A stretch of DNA of 64,000 bases from Anniella stebbinsi. Its lineage: Eukaryota > Chordata > Lepidosauria > Squamata > Anniellidae. The translations under genes were made by a program, and so were the position numbers. Of this stretch, positions 54,440 to 64,000 are shown one piece after another. How positions within the stretch are numbered: the stretch's first letter is position 1; every line of letters starts with the position of its first letter. The stretch is from NCBI GenBank assembly GCA_029215795.1, contig JARDYH010000005.1, positions 41,670,001-41,734,000 of the forward strand, in the 5' to 3' direction. Under the pieces are notes generated by a model. It worked only from the letters and a program-made list of their open reading frames with translations, searched no databases and was not told the DNA's origin.

Positions 54440-54565
54440 CCATCTCTCAACCTTCCAGATGTTTTGGACTACGACTCCCAGCAGTCCTGACCATTGGCCA
54501 TGCTGGCTGGGAGTGATGGGAGTTGAAGTCCCAAATAGCTGGAGGGCACAGGTATAGAGGAAGGC
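54440..54565. mobile_element. Palindromic MITE
   Basis: TTCCAGATGTTTTGGACTAC and GGGAGTTGAAGTCCCAAATA form inverted arms of a short hairpin element related to 10162-10299. Confidence 0.7.
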
Positions 54566-57230
54566 TGTTATGAAGTGTGGGGTGGGAAATACCTCAACAT
54601 CATACAGCAGTGCTGTCTTGCATTTCAGAATTAATAAGAAGATTGTCTTCTCCTCATGAAATGGGATTTTGATAAGGCAAGGGAGTTTAAGGTTACTCTT
54701 GCGAAGAACGTCATGATAGAATTCAGTAGCCATGTGTGCTCAGAACTTCTGCTTTGTATGACCGATGAAGGATTTTAGAACCTGCAGGGGAAAGCTCCAG
54801 AGCATGAGGCTGATGGAAGGGATCCTGATTCAAAGGGAAGAGCGCCCCCTGCTGAATTAGCCAGTGTCTCATCCTTGCCACTTCAGACCATGCTCCAGTG
54901 GATGTGAATACAGCCTTGCTCCTAGAAAGGGAGGCACATCTGAAGGGGTTAACCAACAATGCAGAGATTAAGCACATTTCAAAAGGCTATTCGAAATAAG
55001 CTCCCTTCTCACCAGATCAGCTTTCACTCTCAGTTCCTGTATTGCCAGCTGCTATGACCTTACTGAAGATGTTCTTGCTCTTAGAACAAGCAAGCAAGAA
55101 ATATCCAAGCTAGCAAATCTTCAGTCCTAAACCTACCTGAACACTTTCAGTCCCCCAGAATCAAATGGAATTTGAACTAGTGGTTCAGGTTTCTAGCCCT
55201 TTTTGGATTTGAAGCTTGAAATTGTACACTACTTGTGAATGGGCTGGTTTGCTCCCCCATGAAGCTGGGCAATGTGGGATATAGGAGTATTCAGTGCAGG
55301 TGTAAATCACCATGCAAATGATATGAGCACATGGATCCAACCAGCATAGCAGGGCAGGCAGAGAGGCTAACACAAATATTTAGGATCAGAATGTTCTCTA
55401 CAACTCTGTTTACTGCCAGCTCAGTTCTCACAATCCGGAACTGAGAATTAGTAGAGATGGGAGTGTTCCCAGCCTTTCAGTTTTGATTCGCTTTTCAACT
55501 CAATTCAAGAATCGGTTGTTAGTGTCGACACGGTTTAAGATTTATTTAGCATCCGCTCTCTACTAGGTGATGCAAAGCTATGCATGTGAATCACACAATT
55601 TCTGTACAAAGAGTTTGCAATGTATAATAGATGGACAAGATAGTAATGAGCCGGGGTGGGTGGGGAGGGAGCTCTGAGTTGTCATATTACCCAAGATTTT
55701 GATGAGAAGCTGGGAGAAGCAAGCAGAGATGCCAGAAGTTAGTGATTCTGGATTAATGGTAAGATTGCCCTCTGGCTGGTTTCCACCTGCATTGACTATT
55801 TCTTCTATGTCATGTCATGCTCTGCTTGTGAGTTTCCCACAGGAAGACGGATAGCCACTTTTGGAAGCAGACGTTTGGACTCATCTAGCATGGTAAGTCA
55901 AGGTGAGATCCAGTGTTAAGCAAAGGGCAATTTACAATGTGTGCTCATTTCAGAGAATTGCCATTGGAAAGTGAGCAATGCCCAGCCCTGCCTGCCCCAA
56001 TTTGGAAAAGATTGAAACACAATTTAAATCGTTCCAGAGCAATAAACAATTCAATGGCTCTTCGGGATTTTTATTTGGAGGCAAAATGACAGCTGAAAAA
56101 TTCTCTGGGGATAGTATAAACATAATTCATGTTCTCTCAGGCAACCAGTGATGTCACTTCCTGGTTGCTGTGATTACAAGCTATAAAATCTGCTGGGGCT
56201 TCATTAAAAATAGCAGCTTAATACATCTGTCAATCCTTGTAATTAGGAAACACAGACAAAAGTGCATGTTTTCATTATGGTTGTTAATGAAAGCAATAAA
56301 TTCTGCATACAAATGAAGCATTCTCCAAAAACGTTGGAGATAATATTTATTTTGGGTCTAGCAAGAAGGTGGGGGGATGAACATCTTAAGAATAATAATA
56401 GCATGAGAATGGTCCTAAAAGGTGGACAAATATTGCCTACATTGTATAGTACAAGTGAGACCTGCAATAAAATATTACAGTTTGGAGTGCTCCTTTTCAG
56501 TGTTTCATTCAGCCAGCCTTGCCCTCTTCCACAAAATCCCATTCCACTCCCCCTCTCCCCCTGTTTTCAAACCCTACCCCCAATAATCAGTCAGCATCCC
56601 ATGACGCCTGAGCATGCTTGGTTCTCATTGAGGTGGTTTAGGATTTTTCCCTCCTTAGGGTATCCCTCCCTCACACCAATTTTTAAAATTCTGCAAACTT
56701 TGGGATTCTCCTGCTCCTACTGATACCTCCCTTTTGTGCAATGGACTGTGCTGTTTCGGCAATATAAGGAGCAATGCTTGCAGAACTGAGATTGCTATCA
56801 GTCAGTATATAGAAGTGGGAACTGCAACATGTTGTGGTGTGGAGTGCTCCTGCTCAGGATATCCCATTCTCCAACCTAACACTGTCAGTATTCTGTGTCC
56901 ACTGAGATATTCAGTCCTCACTGGGCTGTTTCAGGGTCCCCCTTAACCTCCCCCTACTTTTTGTACTTCTACAAGCCTTGGGGTTCCCCCAAATCTGTAC
57001 ATACGTTCCACTTTTGCATAACTTATGCCAATTCAGTTACATAAGCACAGATATTCTCCCCTGAAGATCAGAAACAGAATATGAGATGAAACAATTATGG
57101 TATAGTAACGTGTAATAAGGATTTCAGAGAACACAATTATTAAGCATGCCAAAACATGCTGTATTCATTTTAAAAGCAGCAATGTTAGCTAGATGCATTT
57201 GTATTCTTGTTAGCAGAAATTGAAGGAGCT
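54566..57230. other. No gene recognised
   Basis: Includes several frames of up to 153 codons (56262-56723) without recognisable domains or splice context. No repeats identified with confidence. Confidence 0.45.
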
Positions 57231-57239
57231 GCCACATGC

Positions 57240-57988
57240 AGCATGCTTACCTTCCCATCCACATCACCTGGCGCGCTACTCAGGAGCAGGCCGCGAAGCC
57301 TGCTCGCAGTAGCGGCCAGCGGCGGACAGGAGTGGACGGCCACAGAAGGTAAGCAGGGGGCGGGGGGGCAGGGGGCCCACGGCGTGCTTACCTTCCCGTC
57401 CGCTACTGCGAGCAGGCTTCGCAGCCTGCCCCTAGGTAGCGTGCCAGGTGATCATCACCTGATGATCAGGTGATGATCACCTGGCACGCTACCTAGGGGC
57501 AAGCTGCGAAGCCTTCTCGCAGTAGCGGCCAGAGGCGGCCAGGAGCGGAGGGCCACGGAAGGTAAGCAGGGGGTGGGGGCTTATCCCCCCGGGGCCGTCC
57601 ACTTCCATCCGCTGGTGCCCATGGGCGCCAGCAGATGGAAGAGGATGGCAAAGGGGCGGTAAGGAGTGTGGGGGAGGGGGCTTACCTGCCGGGGCTGTCC
57701 ACAGCGGATGGCCCTGGGGGTAGGAGGGAGTTAGGCCCCCCTCACCCACCCGCTGCCATTTTTTCATCATAGACTTGCATTAGGGGAAAGCTTTCTTTCC
57801 CTCAATGCAAGTCTATGGGGGAAAACAAAAATGGCGGCCGATCCAAAAATCGGAAGTCCGATTTTTGGATCGGGATCGGACCCGATCCAGTCCGGGGGGG
57901 CTCCGATTTTGTCCGATCCGATCCGGGACAAAATTGGAGGTCCTGATCCTGGTACCGATCCGATCCAAGGGGTCCGTGCACACCCCTA
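57240..57988. mobile_element. GATCC-rich hAT element, left end missing
   Basis: Right end GTCCGTGCACACCCCTA (57988), preceded by the GGATC array (57838-57965), the pair CCTCAATGCAAGTCTATGGG and the GC-rich interior with hairpins (57245-57350 and 57385-57570). No TAGGG left end or duplication is present; the first base next to the right end is GTTATTAG. Same family as 7177-7877. Confidence 0.85.
57385..57570. repeat. Hairpin module with perfect 36-bp palindrome arms and outward donors
   Basis: 57428-57463 is the exact reverse complement of 57465-57500 around a single central base. Outer arms continue imperfectly to CTTACCTTCC (minus-strand donor, about 57388) and GGAAGGTAAGC (plus-strand donor, about 57561). 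Confidence 0.88.
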
Positions 57989-58129
57989 GTTATTAGTTGT
58001 TAGTTTAGTTCTGTTTGGAATGGTTGCACACTGTTGTATTTTATCATTTTGGGGGTTTATTGAACATTCAGAGAGCTATTCAGAAATATATTCAACAAAC
58101 GAACAAACAACATATAGTGCTTTAGAGTG
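57989..58129. other. No feature recognised
   Basis: Short AT-rich flank of the hAT copy. Confidence 0.4.
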
Positions 58130-58245
58130 CTCAAACTGCTCCCTATTCATGATTAATACATCAACCCTATAAGGATGGTCAGTATTATTACCCCCATACT
58201 ACAGATGGGGAAACAGTGCTGAAATGAGAGCAGGAAGAGAGAAAC
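58130..58245 (-). mobile_element. MIR-type SINE
   Basis: Inverted MIR core: GTATTATTACCCCCATACTA, CAGATGGGGAAACAGTGCTG. Old copy. Confidence 0.75.
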
Positions 58246-58779
58246 ATGAGATTGCAAATCACTTTGAATAGCAGTGGGAAAATAATCCCCCTCTCACCTC
58301 TAAGCTTTCTGAGAACAACGATTTGGTTCTGCTTTATAAACAAATTCATTTCTAATCCTTTGAGGAATGTCTCTTGAAACTTTGCAGAGGGTTTATTTTC
58401 CTGTGATACCAGCAGGGTGAGGGTAATAAACATTGGGCAACTTCTTGTTTTTAATGCCAGAGGCCGATAAGAAAGAAGCGCACCCCTGAGCTTCATTCCA
58501 TCAGATTCCGAGACTCAAGATATGGCAAGAAAGATTGATGCCTTTTCATAAACAACTTCTTTCCATTCCTAACCTCTCCATGAGGTTGAAAAACATGCAT
58601 GTAACCCATACACTTTGTAGTTGTTGTTGCTGCATTTTCTCCTTTTATGATAACCTCATGGACTTCAAATTATTTTGGAATCATCAAAGTTTCACATACT
58701 ACCCAACTTTTAATTGGTTCTATATGATAATCAATCTGTTCTTCTTGATACTAGCCTGCTTGCATATTGAGGTTGTACT
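58246..58779. other. No gene recognised
   Basis: Frames of about 100 codons without signatures. Confidence 0.45.
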
Positions 58780-58921
58780 TTTATATTGTAGTTTATATTG
58801 TGTTTTTATATTGAGGTTTAAGTTTTATATTTTAAGTTGTACTTTATGGTTTTGATTTTTGTGAACTGCCCCAGAGCACTTTGGCTATTGGGTGGTATAC
58901 AAATGCAATAAATACATAAAT
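58780..58921 (+). mobile_element. L2-clade LINE 3' end
   Basis: TGTGAACTGCCCCAGAGCAC, then TATTGGGTGGTATACAAATG and CAATAAATACATAAAT form a plus-oriented L2-type 3' end. Confidence 0.75.
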
Positions 58922-58924
58922 CAG

Positions 58925-59440
58925 AGGTCCCTCAGATCAGACCCGATCCCGATCCGAAAATTGGACGTCTGATTTTCGGATCAGCCACCATTTGGGGTGT
59001 TTTCCCCATAGGCTTGCATTGGGGGAAAGAAAGCTTTCCCCCAGTGCAAGCCTATGGAGAAAATATGGCGGTGGGTGGGTGAGTGGGGGCCTAACTCCCC
59101 CTCCCTTTCCCTTTCCCTCCCCCTACTCGCGCTCCTTACCTGCAGGGGCCGTCCGCTGCTCCGATCTACTGAGAAACAGGCTTTGCGGCCTGCCTCTCAG
59201 TAGCGTGCCAGGTTATGATGTCATCAGCCGGCACTCTACTGAGAACTAGGCAGTGAAGCCTGTTTCTCAGTAGATCGCAGCACCAGAGGGAAGCGGCCAC
59301 CCCGGCAGGTAAATGGTGCCCCCCTCCCGCCTTCCCACTTGCGCTCCTTACCTGCCGGGGTGCCCGCTGCCATCCACTGCTGTCCGCTGGTCCAATCTAC
59401 TGAGAAACAGGCTTTGCAGCCTAGTTCTCTGTAGAGCACC
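58925..59440. mobile_element. GATCC-rich hAT element, fragment without termini
   Basis: Includes GATCAGACCCGATCCCGATC, the inverted pair GGGGGAAAGAAAGCTTTCCCCC, and a hairpin at 59134-59316 with a minus-strand donor (plus CTTACCTGCAGG) and a plus-strand donor GCAGGTAAAT. Both TAGGG ends are missing. Confidence 0.8.
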
Positions 59441-59579
59441 CTTTTTTTAGTTTAAAAATAGCTTTTAGCTGCTCCTGGGATTTCTTTCTGAACTCTTTTT
59501 AAACCACACTGGATGCATGGCTCAAAGGTGGGATGGGAGAACCACTAAGTCTTGATTACCTCCTCAAAGCCCACCTTTG

Positions 59580-59910
59580 CCTCATTGTCATTTTTGAATG
59601 TGAGTGTCTTTTTCTGAATGGCAAAAATGAGCATTTTTGACAGGGAAAAGTGCACTTAAAAAAAATAAAAGTATACGCCAAATGCACAAATCTCCCAAGC
59701 ATGAAATGTTTAAAGTGCACATGGAAAGTACACATTTTTCAGAAAGGATACATTTTTCAAATATGATTGCAAGCTTGAGAATGTGTGAACATTTTTTATT
59801 ATTATTTTGAGAAATGTGTGCCTGTTTGTGTTCACATTCAGGGTAGCGAATAGGCAAGTTACGATGCTTTGTGGACAGAAATGAAACTCTCATACATCCA
59901 CAGCGGGTGG
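59580..59910. mobile_element. Possible MITE with AAATG/CATTTTT-rich interior
   Basis: The interior is rich in CATTTTTG and GTGCACATGG motifs like 50030-50420. Ends are not defined. Confidence 0.3.
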
Positions 59911-60120
59911 TATATACACTGTATAAATAAAGAAATACTTCCTATGGACACTTTCTGGTAAACTATCTAATTTCATTCCTCCTCTTGTACTTCTGAGCAA
60001 ACATGAAAGCATTCAAACAAATGTGAATACATCCAACACCAAATCTGCATAATTAATGTCTTGTTCTCTTAATAATTTCAAGAACATAAGGATGTAAGAA
60101 CATAAGGTGAGCCCTGCTGG

Positions 60121-60121
<1 letters not shown>

Positions 60122-60159
<38 letters not shown>

Positions 60160-60620
60160 TATTTATTTATTACCCGACTCTCCCTCCGGATCGAGGCGGG
60201 GAACAACATCATCATAAAACACACAAAACTGATTAAAAATATACAAAACCAATACATCATTAAAATACCAATAAAGCACCAATAAAACACTTGAAATTCA
60301 TCTGAGTAGGCCTGCCGGAAGAGCTCAGTCTTTATAGATCGTTTAAATTCCTGAAGACTGGTAAGTTCACGGATCTCTCCCGGCAGGTCATTCCATAATC
60401 TGGGAGCGGCAGAAGAGAAGGTCCTCTGGGTAACAGTTGTCAGTCTAGTTTTTGTTGACTGTAATAAATTCTTCCCAGAGGACCTAAGCATGCGGGGTGG
60501 ATTGTATGGGAAAAGGCGATCCCGCAGGTAACCTGGACCCAAACCATGTAGAGCTTTAAAGGTAATGACCAACACTTTGTACTTCGCCCGGAAACTAACT
60601 GGCAGCCAGTGGAGAGATTT
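60122..60620 (-). mobile_element. L2-clade LINE 3' end with ORF2 C terminus
   Basis: The plus strand begins with (ATA)n, TATTTATTTATTACCCGACT and CCCTCCGGATCGAGGCGGGG. The minus-strand frame up to 60575 contains VITFKALHGLGPGYLRD and FSSAAPRLWNDLPGEIRELT, the L2 ORF2 C terminus. Near-copy of 17690-18160. Truncated, non-functional. Confidence 0.85.
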
Positions 60621-60774
60621 AAGGTCTATCTAATTCAACACTCTGTTCACACAGTGGCCAATCAGCTGTTGACCAGGAATATAGCAGGGCATATAGCAAA
60701 GGCCACACATGTTTATGTGGGGCCATCGAAGTCTAAAAAGTGGTGCCAGAGAGCTCAAGCTTGGAAACCTTGAC

Positions 60775-60901
60775 TAGTATCCAATATGAGTCCTATGAAG
60801 AGTGGACCCATTGAAATGAATGAGACTTACGTTAGTCATGACTAATCTAAGTCTCATTCATTTCAAGGGGTCTATTCTATATAGGACTAACATTGGATAC
60901 C
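60775..60901. mobile_element. Palindromic MITE (TATCCAAT...ATTGGATA)
   Basis: TATCCAATATGAGTCCTATG at the left and TAGGACTAACATTGGATA at the right are inverted arms, and GAAATGAATGAGACTTACG pairs with AAGTCTCATTCATTTC in the centre. A short hairpin element. Confidence 0.75.
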
Positions 60902-61894
60902 AATGGTGAGAATGCTTGAATTCTGTAACATGAACCAGCCTGTCATTGTGGGTGAAGAATTTCATAACATCAAGTAGGAGTAAATCAGTGGGAGAGGAGT
61001 GATCTCCTGCAGATGGTGTTGTAGGAATGGTTTCCCAAACTCACTCTATTATCTTCACTTCTATCTCAGCATTCTGATGCTTCTCTTCCCTTTCACAGCA
61101 CAGTGGTTCAAGAAGAATGGATCAATGTCTCCCTGGTCTAAAATGGGTTTTACACCTTATTAGTCTTGGTAAGCCCTAGGATGATGAAAGTAAGAGTAAG
61201 CTTCAGGTGCAACTATGCATGACGTAATATTATTTTGTAATGCAGTCTCTGTGTTAAGCAAATTAATAGAGAGCTGTGCAAAATGGGCAGGATATACTGG
61301 AGAGTTTGTAGCAAGCTGTTTTATTTGGAAGTACATTTAATAACAAAAAAGCGCAGGTATTTCCATAGTTGCGTCCAGTTTCCTAAATGAATGTTAAAAT
61401 GCAATTATATTTGAACTTTTCATATTGCTACATTCAAAGGCTGAATTGTAGATGTTTGTTTTTGTAAACACTGCTTTTAATTTATTATGTAAGGTTCCTG
61501 CAGTATTTTGTAGCATAGACAACAGTTTACAGTCTTAAGTTTGTTTACTAGCAAAATGCTCAGTGTTATGCCAGGAGAGTTATAAAGAGGGGGTGAATGT
61601 TTCAGGGTCTCCCCCCCCCACACACACACCTTGCCAAAAGTGCATTACAATCCTCCAGATATTTTCTGTGTCAGAGGTTTGAGTTCTGGTTTTGCCCCTC
61701 TCACAAAGGGGTCAAGTGTAGAACTTTTATTTTGCCATAGAATCTACATAGTGCTGCCTTGGGTTCCATTTTTTACTCATCTTAAAGCATGGGTGCACCA
61801 CCTGTAGCCCCCATGCTCCCCCTATGCCACTGCCTAATTCCCCCCACTCACTATCAGCATAGCTGATTCTCTTCCACCAACAGCATCCCAAAAG
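60902..61894. other. No gene recognised
   Basis: No family signatures. Confidence 0.45.
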
Positions 61895-62135
61895 CTAGGG
61901 TGAACACATGGAAAGGAGGACAGGGTTTCTGTATATTTTAAAGCTGTTAAAGCTGCAGGAGCCTTGCCCTCTTTTGTATCTGGCAGAGCTCCTGCAGCTT
62001 TAACTTTTGTGATGAAGAGGGAATTTCTCCAGGTGAGCTGCAGGCAGACAAACAACACCTGCTGAAATTCCCTTTTCTATACAATTATTAAAGGTACAGG
62101 AGCCCTGTACTCCTTTCCATATGGTGACTCAACCC
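61895..62135. mobile_element. MITE, TAGGGTGACCATATG family
   Basis: Starts CTAGGGTGAACACATGGAAA and ends CTTTCCATATGGTGACTCA, with GGGAATTTC/GAAATTCCC inside. Partly deleted and diverged; no clear duplication. Confidence 0.8.
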
Positions 62136-63089
62136 CAAAGTAGCAGTGCCAGTCCAGGATGCTGCGAAGGCTAGGAAGCTAAAGAACAACAACAGCTGGA
62201 ATTGCTGCTTCCACATTGCTAATGGTGGTGTGAAAGGCGTAATGCTTATTGTAGTCACCGCAAATGGTGATGGAGGAGTCTCTAGCCTCCCTGTCCCTCA
62301 GTAACCCTGAAGCAGCTTCCTCTCCATCTCTAGTGTTTGTGCCTCTCTGTGTGTCTCTCTGTGTGAGCATGTGTCTGTGCACATGTGTGACACTACCTGT
62401 CCCTGTCCTCATGCTCCAAGTTGCCCTCTGAACTAAAAAGGGTAAGGCTAAAATGTGCCAAAGACGTAGAATGGTGAGCGCAGGGTTGTTGTTGTTTTTA
62501 TGACGTTCCTGTAAAGGACAGCAAAGTTTGAGCTCTCCTGATTTCTTATGGAGAATATTCTGCAGTTTTGGAGCACCTAAGTCTGGCACAAACAGTAGGA
62601 AGGAGGCAGATTAGCTTTAAGACTACCACTCAAACAGCTCTGGGCATCATTTAGCCTAAAACATACTTTGTGACTAACAACTTCGCAGAAACTCACAGTT
62701 TTCCTGGATTTACCTACATTCCTAGCCAAGGTGTGTCAAGGTGTGGCAGTACTTATTTTATAGTTTCTTAGGGGAAGGTCTGTATTGTTCCATAAAGGTT
62801 TCCTGTTCCCAAGAAACGGAGGAAATAGTATCCTTTATGGAGTGAGAATAGAACGCCGGATATTGGATGAACATGAAGGTGTTATTTTATTTTAAACCAT
62901 TTTTTCAAGATTAAAAAAACCCAGAAAAAAATCTGGACCCAGAGCGTACAGTAGTTACTAGCAGTGTTACAGTGGAAGCGGTGATGCAGCAGAACTTCTG
63001 AAATAATATTCCAGAGTACCAGGGTAACTGATAGACCCTCCTTGCTCTGGAAAGTGAATGAGGTGATAACGAGGCTTTCAAGTTTTACT
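62136..63089. other. No gene recognised
   Basis: A 136-codon minus frame (62179-62589) has no domain I recognise. Confidence 0.45.
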
Positions 63090-63335
63090 GTTGTTTGTGA
63101 TGGATTATTTATTCTTACATTATTTGTTTCTTACATTTAGATTATACCTTTTCCTCCAAGGAGTCCAAGGTAGAGTTCATGATCCTCCTCTTATCCATTT
63201 TTATCCTCATAACAAGTCAGTGACTTGCCCAAAGTCATGCAGTGAGCTTCATGGCAGAGGTCGGGGTGGGTGGGTTGAACCCAAATCTCCCCAGTCCCAG
63301 TCCAAAATTCTAAACAGTACTGGCTCTCACATTAG
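63090..63335 (-). mobile_element. tRNA-headed SINE
   Basis: Inverted orientation: TTTTCCTCCAAGGAGTCCAA, AGTCAGTGACTTGCCCAAAG, GGGTTGAACCCAAATCTCCC (B-box region) and ending TACTGGCTC. Confidence 0.78.
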
Positions 63336-63464
63336 CTTAGTGGAAGTCAGAGAATTGGGGAAATAATTAAGCAGAAGCTCGATATTCATTTCCTTTTCTT
63401 TGGTGGGGTTCATATTTTATTTCAGCCATTTAAATGGTAACATTCCTTTGTAAAATGTTTTGCA

Positions 63465-63785
63465 TTTATTGATTTATTTTATTTATTTACAATATTTATA
63501 TACCACTCCCCATTCAGAAATTCAGAGTGGTAGACAAATAATATAAGAATAAAAACAGAATAAAAATACAGTAAAAGCACATTTTTAAAAGAAACAAAGT
63601 GCAAAATAAACCGTGGCTGGTCATTAAGGAAAGGCTTCCTGGAACAACAACATTTTCAGGAGGTGCTGGAAATAATGCAAAGTTGATGCCTGCCTGACCT
63701 CCAGTGGCAGGAAATTCCATAGGATAGGGGCCACGACACTGAAGGCTCTTCCCTGGTGGACTCTCTCAGTGCTCTCTCAGCTAAA
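63465..63785 (-). mobile_element. L2-clade LINE 3' end
   Basis: TTTATTTATTTACAATATTT then ATACCACTCCCCATTCAGAA is the inverted 3' end. CAGGAAATTCCATAGGATAG and GAAGGCTCTTCCCTGG correspond to the ORF2 C-terminal region. Truncated. Confidence 0.75.
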
Positions 63786-64000
63786 GATTTAATTTTTAAT
63801 TTAAATAAATCAGGGCCTGACGTTCTTTTGTTAAAGCTCAATTGGATTTTACATATTGAACCTACACAGTCAGAATTAAACACCACTGAATTCAATGGAG
63901 CTTAATTTTCTTTGTATGTGTCTGTGTGTATGCACACTGTTCTGATGAGCTGCTGCATTTAAACATTTACCACTACACCACTGGTTGTTACTATTTCTTT
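63786..64000. other. No feature recognised
   Basis: AT-rich sequence up to the window end. Confidence 0.4.

Noticed and set aside
56262..56723. 153-codon frame as a possible host exon
   Set aside because: No domain, no splice sites at sensible borders, and a Leu/Pro/Ser-rich composition typical of chance frames.

Overview
The window is vertebrate nuclear DNA, most likely from a squamate reptile (lizard or snake). I base this on the mixture of repeats: CR1 LINEs, L2-clade LINE 3' ends, a Vingi/Ingi-like LINE, MIR SINEs, a tRNA-headed SINE, many short palindromic hAT-type elements, and CA/GA/ATCT microsatellites. No bacterial-style gene packing, rRNA, tRNA gene or CRISPR array is present. I recognise no host protein-coding exon. 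All the substantial coding sequence belongs to transposable elements.

Region by region: 1-5.9 kb is mostly unremarkable, apart from a minus-strand retroelement (2208-4442) with a 10-bp target-site duplication (TSD). 5.9-8.9 kb is a minus-strand CR1 LINE split by a 701-bp hAT-type element with a perfect 8-bp TSD. 11.4-17.5 kb is a complete 6.07-kb hAT transposon (8-bp TSD GGTATGAC) with a nearly intact transposase broken by one frameshift. It also carries GC-rich hairpin modules and older nested repeats. 18-22 kb has L2 tails, a 327-bp MITE and a 685-bp hAT element, both small elements with perfect 8-bp TSDs. 22.35-25.02 kb is a chimera of hAT ends, a CpG-rich block and MITE pieces. 25.0-29.8 kb is a Vingi-like LINE with an intact 701-codon ORF1 and a broken ORF2.

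31.7-44.4 kb is the centrepiece: one 12.64-kb hAT-superfamily transposon flanked by the perfect 8-bp TSD CTATCCTC. It has terminal inverted repeats over 1.1 kb long, built from GGATC-rich subterminal arrays plus tandem units of about 150 bp. It carries an uninterrupted 843-codon BED-finger transposase (minus strand) with a TATA and CCAAT promoter. Downstream on the same strand lies an array of exon-like cassettes, each with a polypyrimidine-CAG acceptor and a GTAAG donor. Five of them (F, A, D, B, E) join in one reading frame of about 411 codons and end in a four-fold 54-residue repeat whose last codons form AATAAA. Two more minisatellites (units of about 31 bp, and 12 units of 130-148 bp) lie between the cassettes and the transposase.

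44.4-64 kb holds L2 remnants, MIR and tRNA-type SINEs, several MITEs and two further copies of the GATCC-rich family (about 57.2-58.0 and 58.9-59.4 kb).

The parts probably work together as transposon families. The giant element's transposase is the natural source of mobility for the short TAGGG(R)TGTGCAC/GGATC elements. The 6-kb element is the natural partner of the TAGGGTGACCATATG MITEs. A recurring feature is a GC-rich hairpin with 5' splice donors pointing outward on both strands; it occurs in both hAT families.
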